Of a stretch of DNA of 64,000 nt, positions 47,832-60,975 are shown one piece after another. Each line of letters starts with the position of its first letter. Within the stretch, counting starts at the first letter, position 1. The notes beneath the pieces were generated by a model. The model was given only the letters and a program-made list of their open reading frames with translations, was not told where the DNA came from and did not search any database. Position numbers and translations under genes: made by a program. Source of the stretch: Prochilodus magdalenae (lineage: Eukaryota > Chordata > Actinopteri > Characiformes > Prochilodontidae); contig JAMWET010003450.1 in the NCBI GenBank assembly GCA_024036415.1, forward strand, positions 186,001-250,000, written 5' to 3'.

Positions 47832-47950
47832 CTTCGTGTGGAGCCTCTGAGGCGTAGCTGAACGAGTAGAGGTTCAGGATGATCTGCAGATCCACCGAGA
47901 GCTTATTATCAGCACTGATTCATACAGCACAGTATCTCTCCGTTTATAAT
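47832..47950 (-). promoter_or_regulatory. Gene C non-coding first exon / leader
   Basis: Homologous to 3871-4000 and 32426-32560, with the same donor. The upstream mini-ORF is at 47923-47909 (Met-Asn-Gln-Cys, triple stop). The right edge is approximate. Confidence 0.55.
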
Positions 47951-48164
47951 GAGGAATGAGATCCGGAGCTTCTAATACCAGCTCCCCTGGACAAACCTCC
48001 CAGAAGAGGTGCACGATGACATAGTTCAGATTCCAGTTCAGAGTTTAAACCGAAACTCACAGTGAGACACAGAACCACCCATAACTAAAACCATCTACAG
48101 CCAAATACACGTGTAGTGTAAAAGGCTTCTTCACTCAACTAACAGAACTAGCATTCTAGCATTT

Positions 48165-49080
48165 TGAAAAAGGCTTGCTTTATTTAAACCTCAGACATTT
48201 AGTTTGGTGTGCTCCTGACTGTTAAATTGAGAGTGAACACCATGGTGAGGTCAAAAGAGCTGTTGGAGGCCTTCAGAAAGAAGATTGTAGCAGCTCATGA
48301 GTCTGCTAAGGAATTTAAAAAGATCTCAAGCCATTCCACTGTCCGAAAAATAGTGTACAAGTGGAGGACATTCCCCGGTCTGGCCATCCAAGCAAGTTTA
48401 CCCTGGGAACAGACCACAGGATGCTGGAAGAAGTGAAAGTGCATGCCTCAGCAATCAGAAAGAGAGTGCATGGGAGCTATGCTAGGAGGAAACCTTTGAT
48501 CTCTAAGAGATACATGAAGGCCAGACTGAAGTTTGCTAGAGAGAACATAGACAAAGACCAGGACTTCTGGAATAATGTTTTTTGGACAGACAAATCTAAA
48601 ACTGAATTATTTGGACACAAGAACAGAGGATATGCTTGGAGTAACCCAAATCCAGCATTCCAGGAAAAGAACCTCATACCAACTGTGAAGTATGGAGGTG
48701 GAAGGGTCATGGTTTGAGGATGCTTGCTGCAGCAGGACCTGGCCAGCTCACCATTCAAGAATCTACCATGAGTTCTGCTGTGTATCAGAGGGTTCATGAG
48801 AAACATGTGAGACCATCAGTAAAAAAAAAATTAAGCTGAAGCAGAACTGGACCCTGCAACATGACAATGACCCAAAACATACAGGTAAATTCACCAAGGA
48901 CTGTCTGAAAAATGGGGAGCCCTGGAATGGCCGAGTCAAAGCCCAGATCTTAATCCCATTGAGATGCTGTGGGGTGACTTAAAATGGGCTGTATCTGCAA
49001 GAAACCCCTCCAACATCTTGCAGCTGAAGGAATTCTGTGTTGAGGAGTGGGACAAAATTTTCCTCAGAACGATGTCATTG
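48165..49080 (+). pseudogene. Tc1 transposase pseudogene, most complete family 1 copy
   Basis: Plus strand: MVRSKELLEAFRKKIVAAHE (about 48241), KISSHSTVRKIVYKW, then a frame change, DQDFWNNVFWTDKSKTELFG, YGGGRVMV and a stop, then QHDNDPKHT-like and a right end near aaatgatg. It is broken by frameshifts and a deletion. Confidence 0.8.
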
Positions 49081-49639
49081 TTCCTTACGATGTAGGGTGT
49101 CCTACCTTTTTCCTAAATTAGAATATGCATTTTTGTTAATATATTGTGTTTAATGAGTAAAAGAAAAGTATTTTTATGGTATACCTGCAAATGAATCACT
49201 TTCATTTCCAGAGAATAATAAAAACAAGAATCGACATTGATAGGTCAACATTTAATAAAGACCTGAATATTCTATAGGCTCTCCAAATATTTTCAGATGT
49301 CTATATATGTTTCCAACTTAGCTAAACTTCTTTTCCCAGTGTGTTCTCATGCATTTTTTTTTGTGTGTATGTTTATCCACCTGCAAAAGTGGTAACGAGA
49401 CACGCTCATAATGCAGCACAGTTTGAGTTGCTTACCTTCCAAAATCCACCCGGTCTTCTTACAGGCTCAGACATGTAGTTACTTGCCCTATAATGCAACA
49501 TATAAAGAGGTATAATAAAGTTTCAGACTGACTGTAGCACTGCTATTACACCCTATCACGGTAAAACCTAATAGTATGCCTTACTAGAAATCACTGCAGG
49601 TTTACTTGGTGTTACCAAAATGATGAGTTTATTATTTAT

Positions 49640-49990
49640 ATCAGCTGTTATATAAATTCTGCACAGCTTTGGATGTATGCAGAAGGCGAAGGGTTTTGGA
49701 GGATAAACCATGGAAGAGAGAATTACAGTAGTCTAACCTAGATGTGATTAATCCTGTCATGCCATTTGGTACTCCTAACAAGGCACACACATCTACTCCT
49801 CTCTTTCTGCATTTCAGATACACTCTGTTCTTATACTGATGATCTCCACGACAACTAGATCTTTGTACAGCAGAACTGGGTTGTCTTGTTTATTGGGCGG
49901 ATCCCAGCATACTTCATAGCTCCTTTGTTCAGTGTAGTGGAAAGTTCACATGGCAGGAGAACCAAATACATTTTTACTTTCACTTTGATA
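49640..49990 (-). pseudogene. LINE scrap plus decayed IgV remnant, copy 2
   Basis: Minus strand: SRLDYCNSLFHGLSSKTL (LINE) at 49640-49800. Then at 49815-49985 an IgV fragment with CELSTTLN and NKQDNPVLLYKDL-like text, shorter than copy 1 because the VISAKAG segment is deleted. Confidence 0.58.
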
Positions 49991-50313
49991 GTAACTCCAA
50001 ACAACTCACACAAGTGGTAAAATGAATCAAAAAAATAAAAACTGAGTAAGATATGATGAGTTTTTGTGGCTTCTGAGACGTGTCCAGCATGATAAACGTG
50101 TTAGATAGTGCCAAAGAGTGACTGTAATTTTCCAGCTGATGACAAAGCAGTACAGTTAACTCTAAAACTCTTTCACAGTTCTGTTAACCAGACATAAAGT
50201 AGACCATTAAATGGTGAGGTTTAGTCTTTGTGGACTAGGGCTGTGAAAATTACTCATTACTGTCATCACTGCATTTTATTTATTTATTTATTTTTATTAT
50301 TATTTTTTATTTT

Positions 50314-50352
<39 letters not shown>

Positions 50353-50470
50353 TGGTTTAGGTTGATTCATCATCTTTAATCATAGTGTCAGTTTACTACT
50401 TTACTAAGAACTTGATCTCCCAGACTCCATCTTCCAGAGATCTCTCCCTGATGATGTCACAGCCACATGC
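49991..50470. other. Intergenic with simple repeats
   Basis: (TTTA)n and (TTA)n at about 50275-50352. No gene. Confidence 0.5.
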
Positions 50471-50945
50471 CCTAAAACACCCAGTCACACTCCAGTTCCA
50501 TGTTCTAGGTCACCAGAGCTCTGATAACCCACCTGCTACTCAATTCCCTCTCACTACATAAACCACACACACACACGTTCAGGCTGTGAAGTACTGCCAA
50601 ACAGAGTTTGTGTGCTGAGCGGTCACTCATATGAATCTGTGTGCTGTTCCCGTTTTTGACCCTCCTTTGATCTTGACTCCTGGTCCTGGATTTCCCTATC
50701 TGGTTTCCTTTGCTGCTCTGTGTTTTGACCTCTTGTTCTGCTGTCTGGTATTCTCACTTGGATCTTCCCCTGGATTAGTTTGCTTACTTCTGACTCTTTG
50801 GTTTTGGCCCTGTCTCTCTCTCCTTCAGCCTTGACCTGTTTATGATTGTGTTATGTTTGTTTCTGATTCAGATGTCAAATAAAAACTACTTGACTTTTAG
50901 CTTGGAGTGCGTCGAAGTACCTTGGTTTCTGACGCTCTGTTAGTG
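50471..50945 (+). mobile_element. LTR-like retroelement end
   Basis: CT-rich block with a possible TATA-like box (ctacataaac, about 50558) and caaataaaaac at 50877, as in the end of fish gypsy LTRs. A 67-codon ORF (50631-50834) is low-complexity and not a gene. No target duplication was identified. Confidence 0.4.
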
Positions 50946-52660
50946 AACTGTGGGGGACTGGAGTGTAGTGTTAGCTAAGATAGTGCATAGATAGTGCCAG
51001 CATCTACCATGGTGCCTGTATTTTACCGATAAAGACTAAGTTTCTCATTATACTGACTGTTATGAAAGGTGTTCAGTCCCCTGAGAACTGTACCAGCAAT
51101 GTCTTTATTTGGCTATATTAAACTAAACTGTTACTGTGAGACTCTGTGTGTGGTGTTAGGTTCTGTTGTGCTGTTTGCTGTGAAGGTAGAAGAATTAACC
51201 ACTATTTACACATAGAAACAACCAGAACCATGTGGATGATCTGTAGAGTCTATATGCCTGTGTCAATAGTTTGTGGGCCACATAGATAAAACTTAATGTG
51301 CCTGGTGTATTTCTTGTTGTCAGTATGTGTGATAAAATATGTAAAAAAAAACTTAAATACCACATATACCAAAACTTTAAAATTTAAATTCAGAATAAAG
51401 ATATTCATGTAGCTCCTCCAGCACCTGTTATGCTCTGTACGCTGATAACTGTTGGGTCCATGTGTTGTTACGTCTGTGTAGCAGACAGTGCTGCATGTAT
51501 AGAGTCAGGGGTCATAGATTTTACTCTTAAATCAAATCAGGTTTATTATGATGCCACATTTTCAGAGGTGTGAAAGGGAGTAGAAATCTTGGATGCCTAG
51601 TCCCCTGCAGTACTCTCTGCAGTGAGGTGAAACCAGTATTCAGATTTAATTTATGTCCAGTGCACATCCACTTTATCAGAGGCTTCTTTAGTCATATCAG
51701 GGGTGCAAAACTTCCTGGTACTCTACAAACATAGACGTGCACTGTCTATCTGTTCCACCTTTACCTGGGCCACTCCAACCTGTTTAGAAGCAGACAGTCT
51801 TGTAGACGTATAGGCTAAATAGATAATGTGATTAAAGGTTAACCTGCAGGTACAGGCAGTGTGATGCAGACATAAGGGCAGGAACCTGAGTGCTATTCCA
51901 TTACTATCTCATTATATTTCAAAAACATTTTACAAAGGAACAAATAAAGAAAAAAATATTTCTACATGCACTTAATTCTGTTACTTTAATAAAATACATT
52001 TTTGTCCTTTAAACAATTAATGCTTTTTTACGATATGTACTATTTTGCATTTGCAGACAGGGAAAAGATGTGTGCATTCAAAGGTGAAGCACTTTAACTC
52101 TCTGTAAGTCTCACAGAAAGATATATGTAATGAAAAGGGAAAGAGTGGTGATGTGTGCAAAAGGTGCTATATAAAAATCTTGCCTTGCTTTAAAGCTTAG
52201 TAGCTGAATATTTATCTAGAGTAACAGTAACAGTCTTCAAATAATCAATACAGTTAGAGACAACAGATTACTTAAAGGGCAGATGAGGAGGAAATCAAGC
52301 ATAAAGCTCAAAAAGCTTACTTAAATGTAAGTACACTGTTTATTCCAAAAACCTGTGGTGTTACTTGGGTTGAAAAAAGACAAAACTGCTGTTTCCTTTA
52401 CTATTATAATTAGATTGGTATTTATCTGTACAGAAGGGAAATAATGCCTAAGACATAAAATGGTCGTATTTTTTCTTTTATTTATTTATTTATTTGTTTA
52501 TTTGTTTGTTTGTTTGTTTTTCATGAACAAAAACTACTATCAAAATTCTGAATTCAGTCTTATTTATTTAATTCTTCACCAACTTCACTGCACTAAATCC
52601 AGATAAAAAAGACTAATGATGCTCTCTTTTTTATTAAAGATGTGTTCTTAATGTACTAAC
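50946..52660. other. Intergenic, no gene recognised
   Basis: AT-rich. (TTTA/TTTG)n at about 52478-52520. Parts match 34575-36150. Confidence 0.45.
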
Positions 52661-52666
52661 GATTCT

Positions 52667-53658
52667 CTTCCCTCCTTCATCTCCTGATCAGATAAACCCA
52701 CAGGACAGTAGATCCACTCTGACTCAGAGGGAGAGAACAGCAGCCAGGAGCTCACACTCGCCAACCCTTCAGAGTCTGTATGAGAGAGCGACAGAGGAAA
52801 CATGAAGAACACATTCAAAGTGGGATTTGTGTTTTGGTAAATGCTCCTGGAGATCCTCGTAGAGTAAATATTTCTGTCTGTTCTGTTTGGGAGTCACTCT
52901 GAAGTTTTAATTTAATTTAATTAACAGTTTTAATGTAATTTAATGAATTTAGACACATTACCAGAACCAGAGTCATGGGTGAGGAGGGAATACGGAAGAG
53001 GGCTCAGCAGGGATAAGGCTTATTGCAGCTGCAGTGCTGTTGCTGCATGCTCTAGAATAAGAAACCTGGACAGCACTTTGGCTGTGAGCTTAGAGTAATA
53101 TTTATATATCTGTACAAACCTGTTTTATAGTGATCAACACTGTTCCTGAGTCCTCCTCCTGCTTTGTCTCTCCAGGTGAGAGTGGGCTTTGGCGACCATC
53201 CACTTGATGAATAGGTAACATTCACCTGGGTGATACTAGGAAAATGCTTTAATTTCTGTTTAAACTGGTGACAGATCAAGGCTAACCAGAACCTATTTGA
53301 GTCATATCTTTACCTGGAAGGTTGGGGAACATGTTCACCTCTTCATACCATTTATAACTCTTAACATAGCACATATACTCTCCTCTGCTAGTCTGCTAGT
53401 GTGAAGTCTCCAGCTTCAGAGAGACGTTCCCTTTCACAGGTTCTCCGATCAGAGACACTCTGTTCCTGTACCGAGAATCTCCAGTGTTCTCCTGGACCTT
53501 CAGGTACACCAGAATTTGGTTATCTTTGTCTTTCGACCTGTGCCAGTGTATTTCATAGCTCTTACAATCCAGTAGAGGAGACAGTGTGCAAGGCAGAGCC
53601 ACTGAAGATCCTAACTGTCCTGGTATAACACCTTTAGGAACCAATAAAGAGAATGTAT
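52667..53658 (-). pseudogene. psiE: butyrophilin-like pseudogene
   Basis: Three exons survive. The second half of Ig domain 2, at 52667-52775, lacks its 3' end and donor, and its key cysteine stretch reads WIYCPVGL. The first half, at 53120 to about 53230, reads NVTYSSSGW, so the domain's first cysteine is Tyr, and the acceptor is lost. The IgV at 53314-53658 has a frameshift after VSLKLET, in the strand before DRGEY, and lost two residues in VYLKVQ. No transmembrane, tail, SPRY or signal exon was found between genes C and D. Confidence 0.8.
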
Positions 53659-54785
53659 CTGAAAGAAATAAAGATAAATATATCAATCACACATTTAAAA
53701 CTGATGTGGACACTGTCTTTACTGTGACCATGCTCTCCTCTGCTTAGTCTTCCACCACTACAAAGAACCACCACAGCTCAATCAGCTTTGTGTTAGCATT
53801 GAGCTAATGGTGCCACGTATTACTTTTGCCACACTGAGATTAATACACTTTTAGGCAGATGTAGTGAACATATGATCCCTGATTGATATTTGAGTACCAT
53901 TCATTGCTTTTTATATTTGAATGGATTTATGAGTTAATACATGAATGGATTTAAATGAACTGCTTAAAATACATTTTAGACCAAAAGTTAATCACAAAAC
54001 TGTAATAAAAAATATTTGTCAGAGAAATTTTTCTTTGTATATACATAATAAAGCAATATATGAACAATATGTTCTTTGAAGGAGCTTTTAGAGGTAGATA
54101 TCTGGTTCCCTTAATCAGCACTGTAAATGATTTTGTACGTTTCTCTAAAACGATTTCACATAAAACCACTTTGAATAACTTTGCTTACATGCTACCCAGT
54201 TAATTATGCATTTATCATGCAGTGTACATTTCACACAAGCTAAAATACTAAATTAATGTATTGTACATCTAAGAACATATTGCTGCTGCTTTACATTTAT
54301 CTGGATGTATAAATGTAAATAATATGAAATGTTAATGGTCACTAGATGGTGTGGTTGTATTACATAAAGTACAAACAACAAAACAAGAAATTCAGAATAA
54401 TGAATAAATACAAATAAAGTAAATGTTCCCAGTTATATGGTCATATTATCCAGCCCATATTACTGTATGAATATTAATTCCTGTTTGTAGAGTTTGTCCT
54501 ATTAAGAATCATCTTTGGAGTCAGAGGGTAAACATAAAGCTGTAATTCAAAAAATCTTCAAAAGAAAAAAGTTCAGCTCATTAAGATTCTCTTTAGATTA
54601 TCTGATTATATAATATTATAATATGTACTTATGAAAATAAACTCTATGGCTCTATCATTTTTGAAATTTTAAATTCTGAATTTGTTGTCTAAAGTCTTTC
54701 TCGTTCTCTAAAAGCTTGTATATGTGTGTTTCAGGCCTCACAGGTGAATCAGTCATAACAGTAGCTGGGTTGTCTTGTTATATAT
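53659..54785. other. Intergenic between psiE and gene D
   Basis: 53770-54150 resembles the intron before the first exon of other units (for example 3430-3600). 54300-54780 is the conserved SPRY 3' flank. Confidence 0.5.
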
Positions 54786-54791
54786 TTTATT
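54786..54791 (-). terminator. Likely poly(A) signal of gene D
   Basis: AATAAA on the minus strand about 155 bp past the stop, matching gene B. Confidence 0.5.
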
Positions 54792-54944
54792 GTCATCATG
54801 AAAATAAATACAAAAGTAACATATATACAAACTGCCACTGCTCATAAATCAAACTGTTACATCAGATACAGGAATAATAACATTATCACTATTATACACA
54901 TATGCAGTACATATACAGAGAACTGATCTGGGATCAGAAGTGTG

Positions 54945-55459
54945 TTACTGTAGATAAAGTTCATCACAGTTCACACAGTCAGTAGAAGATATTTCAAGTG
55001 AATATAGAGGTCTGACTCCGGGATATAGGACTGGAATGAGAGGTGATGTTGGTGTTGAAGGTACATTATTGAAAGTGTAGAGATGTGTCTGTTTATCACA
55101 GTCGTAAAAAGACAGTGTGTGTTTCTCACAGTCTATAAACACTCCCAGCTTTGAGAACTGACCTCTCACTAGAACAGGAGTCAGAGAGGGATCATTAACA
55201 TAGTACCCTTTATCTTTATCATACTGAAGAACCCAGTAGCCGTTCTGTGGAGTTACAGGAACCTCACTCTTCTGCTCTGCTGATTGGTTGGTTACCCCCA
55301 CATACCAGGATGCTGGACATTTATTTATCTCTATAAGATTTCCAGTGTCCTGTGGTATGTCTGTCAGTCCAGTCACCTCCCAGTAATACTGTCCTGAGTG
55401 AATTCTCTCTCTAAACCAGCAGCCCAGAGTAGTGTGTGATGAATGAAACCTGATGGACA
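54945..55459 (-). CDS. Gene D SPRY exon
   Basis: 171 codons including the stop. [96 protein letters not shown]. The PRY part is missing, as in gene B. Confidence 0.88.
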
Positions 55460-58059
55460 CTGAAAATAATACATCAAATACACACAAACATATAAACTCA
55501 TGAAAGAAACTTGTAAAGACTTTGAACTTAATAAGAAGAGATTCAGAAAATAAAGAGGATCAGTCATTATTCATATGACAGAATATGTGGGAATGTGTTT
55601 ATTGATTATGTAAATGTGATATTAGTGATGTACATTATATCTACATCAGTAACACTGAATCCTGAGGTTCAGTCTTGTGTTTGGAAGGGAAGGGGAGACA
55701 GATGTGATGGAGGGGTGAGTGATAGTGGGTAGGGGGATGGGGAGACCGATGTGATGGAGGGGTAACTGGGAGAGTCTTATTTACCTTTGCGTTTGCGCAT
55801 CTTTTCCCAGTCTGTAGACAGAGGAAGGAGAAGAACTGGAATCATTTAGAAAGAGCAGGTGTGAAACATGTTAGACGGCTATAAAGATGGTGTACTGATG
55901 GAGATGTGGATGTGAGGAAATGTACCTGAATGTTCTGCTTCTGCATTTGATTCTATGCTCGTTGTTCCTGAAGCTGATCAAAATAAAATAATGTGTTGGT
56001 GTTTTTATCTTCACTAGTAAAATGTACTAAAATATTTCTACAAATGGTCATATGCAAGTTTTGATAACATACCTTCTGTTTCTGGATCTGCACGTGTCTC
56101 CAAATTAGATGTTTCTCTTTCTCCTGAAAGGAAAACAGACTTAATGTAACACATTTTAAATAAAGTACAGCAGCCGAGACACAGTTTAAGTAAATATTCC
56201 AAAACCTATGAAATAGTTTTTAAACACCCACATATATGTGCACTTCTATGCATCTTTTACAGCATGACTATGTGAGAACATTTTGAGAAGATATTGAGAA
56301 GATATGCTTGATCATCAAATTACATTATTTGATTTTTTAAATTGAGGTTTAATTAATTATCTGTTAATATTACATTTACTGCACACAAAATCGTTTCTGC
56401 ACATGCTACATTTCATGTGTAACCCACCCCTCCACCCAACTGTTTATTGACCTGGGTGCACATACTTTTACATTGCTTTATCTGTAAATTAGAGAAGAAG
56501 CAGATTTGTAGAGTGAAAGAAAGAACCTAATTCACTGCTCTGTCAGATATTAAGAATATAGATTTCAGAATTTTACCTGGTGTTTCTGTATCTGGACTTC
56601 TTTTTTGGTTAATAGTTTCTGGAGCTGCTAAAGGAAAAATAAGATTCATGTTTAATGTTATCCTGATAGAACTTGATCTATAGATACAGAGTCCCCTGAC
56701 AAATACTGGCACACTGCTACACTTGAACATAACACCCAATAAAAGTCTTCATTTCTAATCTTTTCATTCTAAATATGAACACAAATCTGAACTTTATTTG
56801 AAGTGCAGTGACTGAAAAAATGAAATTTCGTCTTATTACGAAATTAATTTCTTTCTTCATTCTTTGAATGCCACTATTGTTCCCTCTCCTACATACCGTG
56901 TGCTCCTTCTTTTGCTATGGTAACAGCTCAGAGTCTCTCAATATACTTAAAGAACATGTTCCACTGAAACTTTTAGAAGCATCTGATAAACTGTGGGGAG
57001 CTGAGTGCAGTGAGATGAGAAAGGAGGTGTAAAAGCAGTGAGATGAGACAGGAGGTATAAAGGCAGTGAGATGGTTAAGCGTGTTATCCAGGTCTGCTCA
57101 CCAACAAGGCGAACTCCTTCTTCTTCTAAAGGACCTTAAGAGAAAGAACATCATGTACATCCTGAGAAGAGTTTCCTCATTTCTATATTCTCTTATTAAT
57201 AACTATAGCTGGATCTCTTAGTGCTCAGAAACACAGTAGGCATGTTCAGTCTTATGGTGTGTCTGAAGGTTAATGCTGAAGATGCAGCTTCCTCACAACA
57301 GCAGACTGAGTCTTACCTGTCGATGGAGACTCCTGCTGGGAATGTTTTGGGAAAATACGGCCTGTAATCCAGAAAATTCCAAATATTAGAATGTGTCATG
57401 ACAGTGTGAGGCTTCTAATGAGGATTTGATCATACCTAGGGTTGAGCAATATGGACGAAATATAACACCACAGCAACAGAAGAAGCTACACTGTGATATT
57501 ACGTTTCACCCAGGTTTGAGAAAAATAAAAACTAATGAACCAATTTAAATAAATTACTATCAGAAACTCTGAATTCAGTTATTAACTGCACTAAATCCAG
57601 ATTATCAGGAATAATTATGATCTCTTTGAAAGATGCACTTGGGATATTTTATGAAGTTAGATTTCCATGACACAAAATATTACAGTAACAATAAACATCA
57701 TATTTCCCAGCCCAACTGAACCCTAAACACTTCCTACCTCTGAAAATGAAGACTGCCATTACAACCAACATCAACAGACTAATAACCAGTGTGATGATGA
57801 AGGCTGTCCATCCTGTACAGGTACCTGTTATAAATATAATTAAAGTTTTGTATTAATTTAACTGACAACTAAAAACTGTTTAGCGGACCACTGAACAAAA
57901 AGTGTTCTAGGACTCACCTGGTACAGTAGTAGGTTTGAGTGGCAGCACTCTTCCCTCCTTCATCTCCTGATCAGATAAACCCACAGAACAGGAGATCCAC
58001 TCTGACTCAGAGGGAGAGACAAGCAGCCAAGAGCTCACACTCACCAACCTGTCAGAGCC

Positions 58060-58096
<37 letters not shown>

Positions 58097-59099
58097 AGAA
58101 AGTGAGAGAGACAGAGAGAGAGGGAGTTAACCTTATAGCTATAACCACAAATATGAGTCACTGTAAATGTTTAATACAGCTTTAATGTGTTTATAGTGTT
58201 TGCACACCTGTTCTATAGTGATCAACACTGTTCCTGAGTTCTATTCCTCCTTTGTATCTCCAGGTGAGGGTTGGGTTTGGTGACCATCCACCTGATGCAC
58301 AGGTAACATTCACCTGTTCTCCAGCTTCAAAAAAGGAGAGGAGAGGAGGAGATCCAACAACTAGAGGATTGATTAGAGCATGAATTGGGTTTATTCAATA
58401 TTTCACACTGAATTATAGAAACACTGTAAAGAACAAGGTTAACTAGAACGTCCTGATGAGAGTTTACGTTTCTTATTGTTGTATCATGTCTTTACCTGGA
58501 AGGTTGAGGAACACACTCGCCCTTTCATACCACTGATAACTTTCAACATGGCACACATACTCTCCTCTGTCTGCTAGTGTAAAGTTCTCCAGCTTCACAG
58601 AGACATTCCCTTTCTCCAGTTCTCCAATCAGAGACAATCTGTTCCTGTACCGAGGATCTCCAGAGTTCTCTTGGACCTTCAGATCTTTGTACAGTAGAAT
58701 CGGGTTGTCTTTGTCTTTCGACCTGTACCAGTGTATTTCATAGGTCTTACAATCCAATGGAGGAGAAACTGTGCAAGGCAGGACCACTGAAGATCCTAAC
58801 TGTCCTGATATAAAACCATCAGGAACCAGTAAAGAGAATGTATCTGAAAGAAATAAAAATAAATATATAACATTCTCCAGCTAGTTTGTGTTTAATGTGA
58901 GACCTAATGTTCTTTATAGGGTTTCAGTCTGAACCTTTACTAAAAACCATTAGCATTTTGGACACAGGAGTGTAGATACAAACCACAATAATGACCAGGT
59001 GTAAAATGGGTCCTAGGGTTCAGGATGACCTGGTGCTCACACTAATGAATTACCTGCATTTGCACAGCTAAGATAATACACCAGCAACAGAAGAATCAT
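54945..59099 (-). CDS. Gene D: intact butyrophilin-like receptor
   Basis: The most compact and complete copy; about 500 residues. Exons: signal peptide 59054-59099 ([15 protein letters not shown]), IgV 58496-58843, Ig domain 2 at 58208-58324 and 57918-58058, transmembrane 57738-57824 ([20 protein letters not shown]), tail 57317-57361 ([15 protein letters not shown]), 57102-57134 ([12 protein letters not shown]), 56577-56624 ([17 protein letters not shown]), 56073-56123 ([18 protein letters not shown]), 55926-55973 ([16 protein letters not shown]), 55785-55811 (DWEKMRKRK), SPRY 54945-55459. Every exon is phase 1-1 with canonical splice sites and no stop. It serves as the template for the other units. 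The tail is hydrophilic and low in hydrophobic heptads, so a coiled coil is not evident. Confidence 0.87.
58063..58115. repeat. (GA)n microsatellite next to the Ig domain 2 exon
   Basis: Long gagaga run directly upstream of the exon acceptor, also present near 424 and 43045 in genes A and C. It makes an unusual purine-rich (minus-strand CT) splice-acceptor tract. Confidence 0.75.
58496..58843 (-). CDS. Gene D IgV exon
   Basis: 348 nt. Starts [56 protein letters not shown], ending FLNLPG. It is the most divergent of the four in the F-G region ([11 protein letters not shown] against [11 protein letters not shown]). Confidence 0.87.
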
Positions 59100-59349
59100 A
59101 ACTGTAAATAGAAAACAGCAGTTAGTGTTTATCATAGATTAAGCTCAATAGACACTGAGATGTCTAACTATTAGATGACCATTTACAGAGATGGGAGGTC
59201 TATTTACTCAGTTCCATGTACTGTAGTAACATTAGGACGGAGTATATTTTCAGGCATAATTAATGTTTAGTTGCTAATTACACAATTAGTTTCATTTTCA
59301 TGTTTAGTTTTATTGTGTTACACTGGCCAGATCATCTGTACTGCTTTTA

Positions 59350-59695
59350 TTGTTCAGAGTGTATATTGTACAGTCTCTGTATGTGTTGTGTATATGTGGA
59401 GTGGTGGTGTATATGGCGTATACTGTGTAGAGTGTATATTGTACGGTGTCTGTATGTATCGTGTATATGTGGAGTCGGTGTGTATATAGTGTATACCGTG
59501 TAGAGTGTATATTGTACGGTGTCTGTATGTATCGTGTATATGTGGAGTGGTTGTGTATATGGTGTATACTGTGTAGAGTGTATATTGTACGGTGTCTGTA
59601 TGTATCGTGTATATGTGGAGTGGTTGTGTATATGGTCTATACTGTGTAGAGTGTATATTGTACGGTGTCTGTATGTATTGTGTATATGTGTTCAT
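59350..59695. repeat. 73-bp minisatellite, 4-5 units
   Basis: Units at about 59373, 59446, 59519, 59592 and 59665. No LINE fragment precedes it in this unit, unlike genes A, B and C. Confidence 0.87.
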
Positions 59696-59996
59696 CATAG
59701 AATGGTATGGATAAAAGCAATTGTTGGTCATGGCGAACCAAGTTATAGTAGAAAAGGTCAAACAGGGCTATAACACAGGAGCTAAGACATGTTTAAGCAG
59801 TAGCACTGAATAATAACAAATGTAATTATTTCAATAAAATAGTAAAATGAATTAATATATTGTATCTAAGGACATATCATTGCTATCTAACTCATTATCA
59901 CCCATACACCTGTGCACCACCACCGTTTACTTTCATTTTTAAAGAACTACTAACACTATTAAGTTATGGAAATGAGAAACACAGATTTCAGTCTAC

Positions 59997-60110
59997 CTTC
60001 GTGTGGAGCCACTGTGGCCTAACCGAACGTTCAGGATGATCTGCAGAGTCCACTGAGAGCTTATTATCAGCACTGATTCATACAGCACAGTATCTCTCCG
60101 TTTAAAATGA
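59997..60110 (-). promoter_or_regulatory. Gene D non-coding first exon / leader
   Basis: Homologous leader with the same donor. The upstream mini-ORF is at 60081-60067 (Met-Asn-Gln-Cys, triple stop). The right edge is approximate. Confidence 0.52.
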
Positions 60111-60426
60111 AAAATGAGATCCGGATCTGCTCAGACCAGCTCACCTGAACAAACCTCCCAGAGGAGGTGCACAATGACATCAATCAGATTCCAATTCAGG
60201 GTATGGCCATAGTGGACTAGGACTGGGAGTATGAAGTTATATGTTTTAAGAAGAACAATGTGGTTAACTTTAATACTCTACTGATGTTTAATTTTAATAA
60301 CTACATTTGTTTTTTTCTTTATTATGGCAGAAAAATTAATTAAATAACCCAAGGATGCTTACACTTTAAGGGATAAAAAAATCCTGGAGAATGGAAGTAT
60401 TCTGAGAAAAGAAAAGGTTTAACAGA

Positions 60427-60780
60427 TTAAAAGAGATTAAAAGAGGGGGAGACGAGGAGGTAGATGAAGGTAAGGATTTCCAGAGTGTCGGGCCAGTCAC
60501 CCATAGAGGAAAGCCTGAACCTGGGAACAGCCAGGAGACCAGAGTCAGAGGACCTTAGTCTGCAAGATGGAGCACAGGTATGTAAGAGAGCTGACAGATA
60601 GGTGGGTGCTAGTCTATGCAAGGCTTTAAAGGTCAGTAGAAGGATCTTATGGCAGATACACGCTGTAACTGGTAACCAGTATAGCTAATGAAGGGTGGGG
60701 GTGATATGTGCAGACTTCTTGGTGTGAACCTAGACAATAATCTAACCTAGATTTGATTAATCCTGTCATGTCATTTGGTA
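60427..60780 (-). mobile_element. LINE reverse-transcriptase C-terminal fragment
   Basis: Minus strand: MHRLAPTYLSALLHTCAPSC and RLRSSDSGLLAVPRFRLSSM are the classic C-terminal text of L2/CR1-type LINE ORF2. The short pieces at 33126 and 49640 are its truncated relatives. Confidence 0.75.
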
Positions 60781-60829
60781 CTCCTAACAACACACACACA
60801 TCTACTCCTCTCTTTCTGCATTTCAGAAA

Positions 60830-60975
60830 GACACACTCTATTCTTATACAGAGGATCTCCAGGACAACTAGATATTTGTATAGAAGAACTGGGTTGTCTT
60901 GTTTATTGGGTGGATCCCAGCATACTTCATAGCTCCTTTGTTCAGTGTAGTGGAAAGTTCACATGGCAGGAGAAT
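60830..60975 (-). pseudogene. Decayed IgV remnant, copy 3
   Basis: Same fragment as 33295-33520 (NKQDNPVLLYK-like, CELSTTLN), split by an insertion of about 350 bp. The 5' edge of the exon resumes near 61330 (ttttactttcattttgttag). Confidence 0.55.

Noticed and set aside
50631..50834. 67-codon hydrophobic ORF that could pass for a membrane peptide
   Set aside because: It lies in a CT-rich retroelement-like end, and the composition alone explains the Leu/Phe/Cys-rich translation.
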